Positions 9,197 to 17,232 of a DNA stretch of 64,000 nt are shown here, piece by piece. Location of the stretch: assembly GCF_008180445.1 (NCBI RefSeq), contig NZ_VTER01000006.1, positions 62,001 to 126,000 of the forward strand, read 5' to 3'. The notes below the pieces were generated by a model, which saw only the letters and a list, made by a program, of their open reading frames with translations, did not search any database and was not told where the DNA came from. The stretch's first letter is position 1, and every line of letters starts with the position of its first letter. Origin of the DNA: Bacillus_AB infantis_B. Lineage in GTDB: Bacteria; Bacillota; Bacilli; Bacillales; Cytobacillaceae. The position numbers were made by a program, and so were the translations under genes.

Positions 9197-9288
9197 AGAT
9201 ATATCATTATTTTACCGAACATATGGAGTGAAGTGATGAGGAATTTTTAAAGTATAGAAAAGTATGTGAAAAACTAGATTTGCTTGAA

Positions 9289-9515
9289 TTAATCGACAGT
9301 CTCGAATTTCCGGTTAAGCTGCTGAATATGGCATGGATGGGTGTAAATAAGCGGAGGAATTCCGGTTAAGAGGAACGAAGTTGCCCATTTTCCTGTTTTT
9401 TGAATCAATAGACGGAATTTCTCCGCCTATTTGAGCTATTGTTAGAGTTTTTTTGAAATTAGAGGGAATTCCTCCGCTTATCTTTCAACCTCAATGATTC
9501 TCTCATTCAGGTGCG
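9289..9515 (-). repeat. Right copy of the 228-bp inverted repeat
   Basis: Inverted counterpart of 6578-6806. Its outer stem pairs 9347-9363 (ATAAGCGGAGGAATTCC) with 9465-9481 over 17 bp. The stem differs from the left copy at the central A/G position, and both arms changed together, so pairing is kept. Confidence 0.85.
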
Positions 9516-9678
9516 AAAAGAGGCTGCTCTTTTATGACTGGACGGGGAAGAAACTGTTTTCTGAAAGAGTATCTTATCACATCTTATAAGGATGGCAAGA
9601 TAGCAACAATCTATGCGAAAAGAGTCTACTTGTATGACCTAATTAGGAGGGTAACTACCCAATTAATTTTAGAAACCT

Positions 9679-9807
9679 GGTGATTGGAGTGCAAGGCACG
9701 TAGACTCCTGCGGGATTGCAGCGGCAGAGCTGAGACCCCGCAGGAGGGACGACGAGGAGGCTCAGCGCCGCCCCGCGGAAAGCGAAGTGCCTGGAACGGA
9801 AATCACC
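9679..9807. repeat. Structured Bacillaceae intergenic repeat
   Basis: A GC-rich block unlike its flanks, with phrases such as GTAGACTCCTGCGGGA, GAGACCCCGCAGGAG, GACGAGGAGGCTCAG and CCGCGGAAAGCGAAGTGCC. I know closely similar blocks from many Bacillaceae genomes, where they recur between genes. The ends are inverted (GGTGATT at 9679-9685, AATCACC at 9801-9807) with further pairing inside (GGCAC/GTGCC, CTCCTGCGGG/CCCGCAGGAG), so the whole folds into a branched hairpin. A short open frame here (9684-9914) is not a gene. Confidence 0.78.
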
Positions 9808-9881
9808 ATCCCCATTTAAAAAATAGAACTAGTACTAAACTCACTTTTTCCAGCAGAAAAGGACCCCTCATATGGAGTCCT

Positions 9882-11459
9882 TCAGCTTTCCTTGCGGTAT
9901 TCGGTTGGCGATAGGCCGGTGTGCTTTTTGAAGACGCGGCTGAAGTAGTTGGGATCTTTGTAGCCGATGCTGTAGCAGATTTCCTTCAGGCTGAGGGAGC
10001 CTTCCTTGAGGAAATGCTTTGCCTTCCTGATCCGGACGTCGGTGACGAAATCGATGAAGGTCATCCCGAAGCGGTCTTTGAACAGCTTGGAAAAATAGAA
10101 TGGGCTCAAGTCTACATATTCAGCGGCCGACTCGAGGGTAAGCGCGTCTGCATAGTGGGCTTCGATATATTCCTTTGCTTTGTAGAGCATATCTTTGGCA
10201 TGGCTGTTCCGCCATGCCTGTACATGCCGGACTATGCGGAGGAGATGATTCTTGCCCTGCTCAAACAGGACCGCGCTGTCCTGATAATCGCTGAGCTCGG
10301 GCACCTGCCTGTAATCAATGCCAAGTTCATAGAGCATTCTTGATACCAGCACAAACAGCTCTTGAAGAGACCGGCGGATGTATGCTGTTTCCTGGGCTTC
10401 CTCAGCATGGCTGCCCATAAAGCGGTCGAAGGCGGACAGGACATGATTCACATCCGCCTGGCGCACTGCTTCCAGCAGCTCTTTTTCTGCGTTATAGCCA
10501 GGCGGCGGGCTCCCTGCAACAGTTTTCCCCTGCTTTTCCCCGAATAAATAAGACCGTCCGGGCAGCTGCTTGAGCTTCTGAAGGGCCAAAGCGCTTTCGT
10601 GGTAGGATTTAGTCAGTTCCTGTGCGTCCTCGTACGGATGGCCGATTCCTGCTTTTAATTCCGCTTCTCCGAATTTTTTCGAGAATCTGGCAAGGAGGGC
10701 ATCCAGCACGGTTTGGGACTTGGATTTGAAATGCAGTTTTTCAGCCGGTTTTTGGCAAAGGAATAATACAGGGACCTGATCTTCAACGAGCGGCCCGACC
10801 ATTGCCTCCTGATGCTCAGGCAGGCTGGCGAGTGTTTCTTTCAGCCAGCTGTACCACTCTTTTCTCCGGTCCTCTGAAACTTCCCCGCCAGGCTTCGGCT
10901 GGCAGCTGAACAGCATGATATAGCCTGAGAGGATCTCCTTGCCCAATAGCCTGCCCCAGCTTTCAAAGGTGATGTCCTGCACCTGGTTCATCATAAGGGA
11001 AGCGACCCACTCTTTTTGGGCAATGGACACTGCTTTTACAAGGTTTTCCTTCAGGCTACGCTCTTCTTCCCTTTTCCGGCGCTCTTCCATGATTTCACCG
11101 GCCGCGCTTTCAAAGGCTGCGGTAATGTCCGCCTTTGAGCTCGGCTTCAGGATATATTGCTTTACCCCCTGCTGCATCACTTTCTTGGCATATTCGAAGG
11201 TATCAAAAGCCGAAACCATGATGAATCTTGTTTCCGGCCTGATTTTCCGGATTTCCCGGACAGCCTCGATTCCGTCTACGCCCGGCATCTTAATGTCCAT
11301 AAATATAATATCCGGCTCATGCTTTGCTGCCATTTCAATCGCAATCCGTCCATTGGCTGCTTCCCCTACCACTTCGGCATGATTGAATGAGCTGCGGATC
11401 ATTTTGGCTACGGCCTTTCTCTCCAATACCTCATCATCAACGACCAGTACTTTGAGCAA
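9882..11459 (-). CDS. Response regulator with AraC-type DNA-binding domain (YesN-like)
   Basis: 525 residues. The N-terminal receiver (1-120) has the acidic pair Asp8/Asp9, phospho-acceptor Asp55 (FMDIKMPG) and Lys105 (ILKPS). A long middle region follows, then a C-terminal AraC double helix-turn-helix (about 425-523: 'LTLESAAEYVDLSPFYFSKLFK', 'ICYSIGYKDPNYFSRVFKKHTG'). The start is TTG with GGGGGAG six bases upstream, and it overlaps the kinase gene by 23 bases. It is the output partner of the YesM-type kinase. Regulators of this type usually switch on sugar or polysaccharide uptake operons; no such operon is adjacent. Confidence 0.9.
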   Translation of the reverse strand: MLKVLVVDDEVLERKAVAKMIRSSFNHAEVVGEAANGRIAIEMAAKHEPDIIFMDIKMPGVDGIEAVREIRKIRPETRFIMVSAFDTFEYAKKVMQQGVKQYILKPSSKADITAAFESAAGEIMEERRKREEERSLKENLVKAVSIAQKEWVASLMMNQVQDITFESWGRLLGKEILSGYIMLFSCQPKPGGEVSEDRRKEWYSWLKETLASLPEHQEAMVGPLVEDQVPVLFLCQKPAEKLHFKSKSQTVLDALLARFSKKFGEAELKAGIGHPYEDAQELTKSYHESALALQKLKQLPGRSYLFGEKQGKTVAGSPPPGYNAEKELLEAVRQADVNHVLSAFDRFMGSHAEEAQETAYIRRSLQELFVLVSRMLYELGIDYRQVPELSDYQDSAVLFEQGKNHLLRIVRHVQAWRNSHAKDMLYKAKEYIEAHYADALTLESAAEYVDLSPFYFSKLFKDRFGMTFIDFVTDVRIRKAKHFLKEGSLSLKEICYSIGYKDPNYFSRVFKKHTGLSPTEYRKES

Positions 11460-12909
11460 GCTTTTCTCCCCCTTTTGCCATGGCTGGGATCACCAGCCTG
11501 AAAGTTGTTCCCTTCCCCGGCCCTGATTCGATCTCCACGACATTCTTTTTCTGATAAAACAGCTGCAGCCTCTTCATGACATTCCTGACTCCGATGCCTG
11601 TCGAATGCCCGCTTGGCTGTTCCTTAGGCATAGCTTCCTCCAGCCCCTCTGCATAGGCCAGCAGCCTTCTTTTTGCCTGCGGGTCCATCCCGGGGCCGTT
11701 ATCGCTCACTTCTACAAGAATCTCCTCACCTTTGCGGTTGATGTCCAGGCGGATAATGCCATTTTCTTCGTACTCTTCCACCCCGTGTATGAAGGCATTT
11801 TCAATTAAAGGCTGCAGTGTCAGTCCCGGTATTTCAACGTCCAGGCAGTCTTCCTCAATGTCAGTCTCAAAGCGGATGCGGTCTCCAAAGCGTGTCTGCT
11901 GGATATAAAAATACTCCTTAACCACCCTGACCTCTTCCCGGAGAGTCGAAGCTTTGTCCAGATCCCCCAGGTTGTAGCGAAGGAGGGCCCCGACGGATTC
12001 AATGAGGCGCGAGGTTTCCTCTGCGTCCTCCAGATATGCCATTTTAGATATCGTATTCAGTGTATTGAACAGAAAATGCGGATTGATCTGATTCTGGAGA
12101 CTCCTAAGCTCCAGCTCCTTCAGCAGTTTGTCCAATTCTGACTTCTGCTTGATTTCGATGACCAGTGTCCTGAGGTTTTTCCTCATCTGATTGAAGGTAT
12201 CTGTCAGCAGCTTCAGTTCATCCTTGGCCGCCACTTTGATTTCCTCGCCGTCCAGATTCCCTTTTGCAATCTGCCTCGCCGCCTCTGAAAGCTTGGAAAT
12301 TGGCTTGGTGATCCCTCCTGATATCCAGAAGGCCAGCAGCGTGCTTAGAAAGAAGGCGGCGGCAAAGAGGGACAGGGAAAGCATTTTATAATAATGGTTC
12401 TGCTGCTCCATCTGTCTGTAGAAGGAGCGGTAGTCGGTCAATTTATTGTTCAGCAGGGCAAGCGTATTTTCCTGGAGAAAACCGCCGATCTTAAGCACCT
12501 CATTCAGATGGCCCGAGTACGTGTTGATTTCATCCCGCTGGAAGGCTTCGAGCGAGGCATCTGTTTCCTCCAGAAAGCTGTCGATCATGTTTTTATAGTT
12601 AACGAGCGTCATATCGCTGGTATCCATAATCTCATAGAGCCTTTTCTGGTCATCTACAAGCTTCGTCTTTTCCTGCTCATATTGGAGCAGATAGGAATGG
12701 TCCTTATCTGTGATATAGGCCTTCAGCTTCTCGGTCACCAAATCGGTCCGCTGGGAGATATCGTTAAGAAGCAGAAATCTCTCAAAGCTGTTGTCATACT
12801 CAGTGACCAGTTTTTCGCTGGCTTTATAGAAAAACAGGCCGACAGAAGTCAGGAGGGCGACGAGGACAATAAAATATAAGAGCAGCTTTGACCTTATCCG
12901 GAACAGCAT
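11437..12909 (-). CDS. Sensor histidine kinase, YesM/LytS-type
   Basis: 490 residues. A membrane helix at about 9-28, an extracytoplasmic mostly helical sensor (30-174), a second helix at 176-198, and a HAMP linker (about 199-252) lead to the His_kinase domain with phospho-acceptor His278 in NPHFLFNTLN. The C-terminal ATPase carries DNGPGMD and GIGVRNVMKRL. The ATG follows GGGAGG and begins one base after the stop of the binding-protein gene, so the genes are coupled. With the upstream anchored binding protein it probably senses a sugar outside the cell, as in the XylFII-LytS type of three-component systems. Confidence 0.9.
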   Translation of the reverse strand: MLFRIRSKLLLYFIVLVALLTSVGLFFYKASEKLVTEYDNSFERFLLLNDISQRTDLVTEKLKAYITDKDHSYLLQYEQEKTKLVDDQKRLYEIMDTSDMTLVNYKNMIDSFLEETDASLEAFQRDEINTYSGHLNEVLKIGGFLQENTLALLNNKLTDYRSFYRQMEQQNHYYKMLSLSLFAAAFFLSTLLAFWISGGITKPISKLSEAARQIAKGNLDGEEIKVAAKDELKLLTDTFNQMRKNLRTLVIEIKQKSELDKLLKELELRSLQNQINPHFLFNTLNTISKMAYLEDAEETSRLIESVGALLRYNLGDLDKASTLREEVRVVKEYFYIQQTRFGDRIRFETDIEEDCLDVEIPGLTLQPLIENAFIHGVEEYEENGIIRLDINRKGEEILVEVSDNGPGMDPQAKRRLLAYAEGLEEAMPKEQPSGHSTGIGVRNVMKRLQLFYQKKNVVEIESGPGKGTTFRLVIPAMAKGGEKLAQSTGR

Positions 12910-12910
12910 A

Positions 12911-13909
12911 TTAGTGGACCTCCCTGATTTGTTCCTGATTGCTGATCGGCAGGTCTGCTTTTCTCAGAATCTTTGTATCGGTATGGACAAGAGGCGGAAC
13001 CTCCCTGCCTTCGAGCAGGTCTATCATCATCCGGACAGACTTATAGCCCATCTCGAACGGCTCCTGCACAACTGTTCCCTGGATGGTTCCATTCTTCATA
13101 TAGTCAAGGGTTTCAGGAAGCGTGTCGAAGCCCATGACATATATATCCCCCTGCCTCTGCATCATTTCCACCACCTGGGCGATCCCGATGGCATCAAGGG
13201 CACTTGTTCCATAGAAAGCGGTTACATTCGGATGCTCTTTTAAGATCTGATACGCTTTTTCGGCTGCCTTTACTCTGCTGATCTCGGATTCTTCCACATC
13301 AATGATGCGGATGTTTTTTTCGCTTCCGACTGCAGCCTTGAAGCCGTTTACCCGCTGGATCTGGTGGTTTGCATAGAAATTGCCCGTGATGATGGCCACT
13401 TCAGCCTTTCCGTTCAGATCCTTGACAAGCGCCCTTCCGGCCAGATAGCCGGCATAATAATTATCCGTGCCGATATAGGCAACGCGCTCACTGTTGGCTG
13501 CATCTGTATCAATGGTGATAACAGGGGTTTTCCCGACCACTTTATTGATGAGGGGCGTGAACTGTTCATCGCTCAGGCCCTGCGTGATGATGCCATCAAC
13601 CTTAGAGGCTGCTGCCTTTTCAATGGTTTCCAGATGTTCGTCAATGCTGGCCTGATTCGGCCCGGCATACTCGAGGACAACACCCGCTTCCTCCGCAGCC
13701 TTCCTGGCCCCTTTTTCAACAAGCCTCCAGTACTCATTATCCAATTCCTCCGGCACAAGCACAAAGTGATAGCGGTAATCCTCAAGCTTGCCGGGTTCCT
13801 GGGGAACATGATGGGCAATCACTTTATAACCATAGAAAACAGCCATCGTACAGCTGATCACAAAAAAGAAGCTTAGAGATGTATAGGCAAACACTGACCA
13901 TTTGCTCAT
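12911..13909 (-). CDS. Membrane-anchored sugar-binding protein (LacI/ribose-binding fold)
   Basis: About 332 residues. Residues 6-28 form one uncleaved-looking hydrophobic helix (VFAYTSLSFFFVISCTMAVF), then a type I periplasmic-binding fold: 'FVLVPEELDNEYWRLVEKGARKAAEEAG', 'VDGIITQGLSDEQFTPLI', 'VITIDTDAANSERVAYIGTDNYYAGYLAGRAL', 'ALDAIGIAQV', 'GFDTLPETLDYMKNG'. The ATG at 13909 has GAGGG nine bases upstream and is preferred to TTG at 13918. It is first in a three-gene operon with a kinase and regulator and without transporter genes. So it most likely serves as the ligand-binding sensor of the kinase, not as part of an importer. Confidence 0.85.
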   Translation of the reverse strand: MSKWSVFAYTSLSFFFVISCTMAVFYGYKVIAHHVPQEPGKLEDYRYHFVLVPEELDNEYWRLVEKGARKAAEEAGVVLEYAGPNQASIDEHLETIEKAAASKVDGIITQGLSDEQFTPLINKVVGKTPVITIDTDAANSERVAYIGTDNYYAGYLAGRALVKDLNGKAEVAIITGNFYANHQIQRVNGFKAAVGSEKNIRIIDVEESEISRVKAAEKAYQILKEHPNVTAFYGTSALDAIGIAQVVEMMQRQGDIYVMGFDTLPETLDYMKNGTIQGTVVQEPFEMGYKSVRMMIDLLEGREVPPLVHTDTKILRKADLPISNQEQIREVH

Positions 13910-14127
13910 GGCAGACAACCCTCTTTTTAAAATGGTAGATTGATAGGAACAATGACCGAAGCCAAAGCCATGCTTTAGCGAATAGGAATATTATAACGCC
14001 TCTTTTCAAAAGGTGGTATAATTTTCAGAATTCAAGACAGGATTTCTGTGAATAAAAGATCTTCTGGAGGAAGTCTGCGCTATAATAGAATTATTCAAAT
14101 TCTGGGAAAAACGTACAGGTGAGAAGA

Positions 14128-15024
14128 ATGAATAAGCATCCTGCATCAAATTATGTGCTCCAAGCCAGGAGCAATGAATTTTACTGGGAAGGAGGCGGCC
14201 AGCTGTCGGTCAAAACCTTTCGGAACGGCCGTGCCCGGTATAAAAAAGGTCCTGGAACTTATGCTGTGGAGGAAGGACGCTATCTGCTTTTGAATGAGGG
14301 AGATTATGCCCTTTCCATTGAGGAGGCACACCCGGTCGAGTCATTTTGTGTATTTTTCCGGGACGGGTTCGCAGGGGAGGTGCTGCAGTCGCTCAAAGCG
14401 GATCCTGACAGGCTTCTCAGCGACCCCTTCCGCCCTGCCTGTGATGAAGGATTCTTTGAAAGGACATACCAGCCCGGAGAGGGTTTGAGCGGCCGGCTTG
14501 CGGGATTGCAGGAAGCGCATCTGCTTTCGGAAGATCCCGCTGCCTATGAAGAGCTTTTTTATCCGCTTATGCAGGAGATTCTCCTTGAACAGTCATATGC
14601 AAGAAGGGAAGCCTCAGCTATCGGAGCCGAGAAGCGTTCAACCCGAGAGGAACTTTATAAGCGCCTGATGACAGCCTATGAATATATAAGGGCCTGCTAT
14701 GCAAGCCCGGTTACATTAGATGAACTTTCAAAAATCGCCTGTCTTTCTCCTAATCATCTGCTCAGGACTTATACAGGATTCTTCGGCAGGACACCCCATC
14801 AGCATCTGGCAGAGCTCAGGGTCAGAAAGGCAAAGGAGATGCTGGAAAATGAGGAGTGGAATATGACGGATATCAGCTTTGCAGTGGGCTTTCAGACCCC
14901 CTCCTCCTTCAGCAAAATGTTCAGGAAGCATACAGGGTTATCCCCCCTCCAGCACCGGAAAAAGGTGAGATTGGACAAGAATGAGACAGGTTTTTCGACT
15001 ATGCTGGAGAAGAAGAATAATTAA
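14128..15024 (+). CDS. AraC-family transcriptional regulator
   Basis: 298 residues, divergent from the sensing operon. The N-terminal half is a cupin-like sensing part ('GQLSVKTFRNGRARYKKGPGTYAVEEGRYLLLNEGDYAL'). The C-terminal 100 residues hold the two AraC helix-turn-helix motifs ('VTLDELSKIACLSPNHLLRTYTGFFG', 'ITDISFAVGFQTPSSFSKMFRKHTG'-like). Start at the ATG after AGGTGAG; a GTG at 14119 is less likely. The next gene (VOC) starts 12 bases after the stop, so the two are co-transcribed. The ligand is unknown. Confidence 0.85.
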   Translation: MNKHPASNYVLQARSNEFYWEGGGQLSVKTFRNGRARYKKGPGTYAVEEGRYLLLNEGDYALSIEEAHPVESFCVFFRDGFAGEVLQSLKADPDRLLSDPFRPACDEGFFERTYQPGEGLSGRLAGLQEAHLLSEDPAAYEELFYPLMQEILLEQSYARREASAIGAEKRSTREELYKRLMTAYEYIRACYASPVTLDELSKIACLSPNHLLRTYTGFFGRTPHQHLAELRVRKAKEMLENEEWNMTDISFAVGFQTPSSFSKMFRKHTGLSPLQHRKKVRLDKNETGFSTMLEKKNN

Positions 15025-15036
15025 GGAGTGATACAA

Positions 15037-15414
15037 ATGCAGGAAATCCAGAAAATCAGCCAGATCGGCATCCCGGTCAAAGATATGGAAAGAGCAGTCC
15101 CGTTTTACCGGGATGTACTGGGGCTTCCGCTCTTATTCAGCATGGAGACAATGGCATTCTTTGAATGCGGCGGACAGCGCCTGATGCTGAGCCTGCCGGA
15201 AAAGGAAGAGTTTGCCCATCCAAGCTCTGTCCTTTATTTCCAGGTGGAGGATATCCGCAAATCCTGCAGGGAGCTCGCTGAAAAAGGAGCAGGCTTCTCA
15301 GGCGATCCGCATATGGTCGCCAAAATGGGAGATACCGAGACATGGATGGCGTTTTTCCAGGATACTGAAGGAAATACACATGCCTTGATGAGCGATATTC
15401 CGATACAGCAATAA
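15037..15414 (+). CDS. VOC-family (glyoxalase/bleomycin-resistance fold) protein
   Basis: 125 residues with paired beta-alpha-beta-beta-beta modules: 'QIGIPVKDMERAVPFYRDVLGL', 'MAFFECGGQRLML' and 'VLYFQVEDIRKSCRELAEKG', ending 'MAFFQDTEGNTHALM'. Candidate metal ligands typical of the fold include a glutamate in 'FFQDTEGN'. Start at the ATG with AAGGAG eight bases upstream. It follows an AraC regulator in the same transcript, hinting at a small substrate-responsive unit. The reaction cannot be told from sequence. Confidence 0.8.
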   Translation: MQEIQKISQIGIPVKDMERAVPFYRDVLGLPLLFSMETMAFFECGGQRLMLSLPEKEEFAHPSSVLYFQVEDIRKSCRELAEKGAGFSGDPHMVAKMGDTETWMAFFQDTEGNTHALMSDIPIQQ

Positions 15415-15415
15415 A

Positions 15416-15440
15416 CCCGCCTTTTATGGCGGGCTTTTCT
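15416..15440. terminator. Bidirectional terminator between convergent genes
   Basis: Arms CCCGCC and GGCGGG enclose TTTTAT, followed by CTTTTCTTTTT on the plus strand and preceded by AAA. It can serve both the VOC gene and the convergent HAAS gene. Confidence 0.8.
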
Positions 15441-15443
15441 TTT

Positions 15444-16448
15444 TCAGCGGATCCGGGATTTTCTGAAGGCGTGGTACACCTCTATCGCACCAAAGACAAT
15501 GATGGAGACAATGCCGCCCCAGAGAACCCAGTGTTCAAGGCGGAGCGAAGCATGGAAGAGTTCATCCATATAACCGGTAAAGTCCTTGTTCCAAACAGAG
15601 GAATTGCTGAAGATGAGGATAAAAGCTGCTAATGATATGGCCTGTGAGGCAGCTGTCAGGATCGCCAGCCCCTTCGTCCACTGTCCCTTCATCCATTTAA
15701 GCAAAATTAATATGAGCTCCAGAATGACGGCAGCCATTACAATTGGCCAATAGGAATTCAGGATGTCCTGCTGGAAAACCGGTATCCTGAATTCCAATCC
15801 GGCACTGCCTTGTTCATATAATCCAATGATTTTATCGGCATTAAAGTAGGAAGCAGCGAAAATAATGGTTATGATCAGTCCCGCGATCGGCTCATGCTTT
15901 GGAATCCTTTTTTCCCTGCTGATCTGCGGCACATCTTTCAGGTCGTCCGGGGTCCATTTTTGCAGGCTGTCTGTTACCGGCTCCTGATTGTTTCCTTTGT
16001 CAGTCCTTTCGATGACGGCAAACACCAGTGTCAGCCAGAAAACTGTCTGAATGCCGGCGCCGAGCATCCCCCAAATGCCTGCTCCAAAAACAGCGAGAAT
16101 AATATCAAGCGCAGATTCGCCAGTGTTCCGGGCCATGATTTCGACGGCTGCATTTGCAAGGAATGCGATAACAGCTGCGATGGGCAGAATCAGCTTGTTG
16201 AGATGCACGTAAACATCGAAATACCGGGGCCCGATCAGATGCATCGGCCGGTCCATATAATTGGCCGCGAGCCTGGCCGGGCTGCCCAGCTTCGTGAGCA
16301 CCTCTTTTATATCTTTCTCCTCATAATCATCCGGAAGCATATCCTCGATTGCCGAACGAAGCTCAAGTCCAATATCCTCCCGCTTCCCTTCCGGAAGGCG
16401 GCGCACCACCTCTTGAATGTAAAGCTCAATCAGGTTCATCCTTTCCAT
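15444..16448 (-). CDS. HAAS-domain integral membrane protein
   Basis: 334 residues. The N-terminus (about 1-70: 'IELYIQEVVRRLPEGKREDIGLELRSAIEDML', 'VLTKLGSPARLAANYM') is a HAAS domain, the helical signalling module that accompanies PadR regulators. It is followed by at least six hydrophobic helices. The gene overlaps the PadR gene by 23 bases, which couples their translation. In such pairs the PadR-type protein represses the operon; the membrane protein's function is not known. Either of two close in-frame ATGs (16448, 16439) may be used. Confidence 0.82.
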   Translation of the reverse strand: MERMNLIELYIQEVVRRLPEGKREDIGLELRSAIEDMLPDDYEEKDIKEVLTKLGSPARLAANYMDRPMHLIGPRYFDVYVHLNKLILPIAAVIAFLANAAVEIMARNTGESALDIILAVFGAGIWGMLGAGIQTVFWLTLVFAVIERTDKGNNQEPVTDSLQKWTPDDLKDVPQISREKRIPKHEPIAGLIITIIFAASYFNADKIIGLYEQGSAGLEFRIPVFQQDILNSYWPIVMAAVILELILILLKWMKGQWTKGLAILTAASQAISLAAFILIFSNSSVWNKDFTGYMDELFHASLRLEHWVLWGGIVSIIVFGAIEVYHAFRKSRIR

Positions 16449-16782
16449 CCCCTTTCAGCAGGCCGCGAAGTTCCTGTGTGCTCCGCTCCCACTCTTTTTT
16501 CAGCTCTTTGTAAACCTCTGTCCCGTAATCGCTCAGCACATAGTAGCGCCGCGGCCTGCTTTCGCTCGTATCCCAGCTGCTTGTAACAAGCTCCTGCTTT
16601 TCCAGACGCCTGAGAAGTGGATACAATGTACTCTGCTCAATTGAAATGCCGCCTGCCTCCAGCCTCTGCACGAGTGAATAGCCATATTGCGGCGTGTCCA
16701 GCTGGCTGAGCACAGCAAGCGTCAATGTCCCCCTCCGCAATTCCGTCATTAAACTGTTCAGCAATGAATCCATCAGCTTCAC
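16426..16782 (-). CDS. PadR-family transcriptional repressor
   Basis: 118 residues of winged-helix PadR type: 'LTLAVLSQLDTPQYGYSLVQRLEAGG', 'IEQSTLYPLLRRLEKQELVTSSW', 'RPRRYYVLSDYGTEVYKELKKEW'. It is the first gene of a two-gene operon with the HAAS membrane protein. It probably represses its own promoter through the dyad noted at 16818-16840. The start is the ATG at 16782; a second in-frame ATG lies four codons downstream. Confidence 0.9.
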   Translation of the reverse strand: MKLMDSLLNSLMTELRRGTLTLAVLSQLDTPQYGYSLVQRLEAGGISIEQSTLYPLLRRLEKQELVTSSWDTSESRPRRYYVLSDYGTEVYKELKKEWERSTQELRGLLKGDGKDEPD

Positions 16783-16817
16783 CTCATTAATCTCATGTAT
16801 TTCTGGGTAGTTTGCTA

Positions 16818-16840
16818 TATGTCATACAGTATACTACATA
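16818..16840. promoter_or_regulatory. Candidate PadR operator
   Basis: TATGT and ACATA are separated by 13 bases, with AGTATACT, a perfect palindrome, inside. PadR-type repressors commonly bind ATGT/ACAT dyads. The site lies 36-58 bases upstream of the PadR start codon. Assignment is by pattern and position only. Confidence 0.5.
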
Positions 16841-17133
16841 CTATGCGATATACACTATTATTGATCACATAATATTTGATTTTTTAAAAACTGAGGCACC
16901 TGCCCATACCTTTTTTGGCGGAATTGCTATAATCAGGGAGACATCGGCAAATCATATAACCAGCATAAAGGTATTGAAATGCTGGAAAAGGTCCGCGGCA
17001 CTAAGCGGTTTTCCAGCGGCCTTTTGACCTTATCGGAGAGCATCCGGCCGATTTTTTCCATTACTGTCTTCGGTATTTCCCATACAGGGAATATAAAAGA
17101 TGCGGAGTATTTAAAATCCGGGATTGAGAGCCG

Positions 17134-17169
17134 GTGCCATCGTCAACTATATGGGCGCGACGATGGCAC
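17134..17169. repeat. Perfect 11-bp inverted repeat upstream of the oxidoreductase
   Basis: GTGCCATCGTC at 17134-17144 pairs with GACGATGGCAC at 17159-17169 around a 14-nt loop. No T-run follows, so it is not a standard terminator. It ends 63 bases before the Gfo/Idh/MocA start codon and could be an operator or a leader hairpin. Confidence 0.75.
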
Positions 17170-17232
17170 TATGCCGGCAAGGGCGGGAGCATCATTTCAT
17201 TTGTATAAAAATTTTTGGAACGGAGTGAGCAT

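Larger units (their letters stand above)
6865..9273 (-). mobile_element. IS1182-family-like insertion sequence (assembly-damaged)
   Basis: The ends are an imperfect 14-bp inverted repeat: TTTTTCACAAACTT at 6865-6878 and, inverted, TTTTTCACATACTT at 9260-9273 (13 of 14 match). Inside is one transposase gene on the minus strand. As given, the element is 2409 bp. Removing two exact duplicated blocks and their joining N bases (353 and 227 bp) leaves 1829 bp, a normal size for IS1182-type elements. Seven N bases lie inside (7798, 8151, 8179, 8206, 8400, 8408, 8970), as expected when a multicopy element was poorly resolved. No clear target duplication is visible. Confidence 0.82.
16783..17232. other. 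Gene-free region between PadR and oxidoreductase genes
   Basis: About 450 bp. It holds the PadR-side promoter region with a dyad, a short open frame at 16979-17236 with no recognisable similarity, and a perfect 11-bp inverted repeat at 17134-17169. No convincing gene is seen. The base composition of 17030-17210 resembles coding DNA, so a decayed gene is possible. Confidence 0.45.

Noticed and set aside
9684..9914. Open frame of 76 codons on the plus strand
   Set aside because: It lies within the Bacillaceae repeat, has no ribosome site and its composition follows the repeat.
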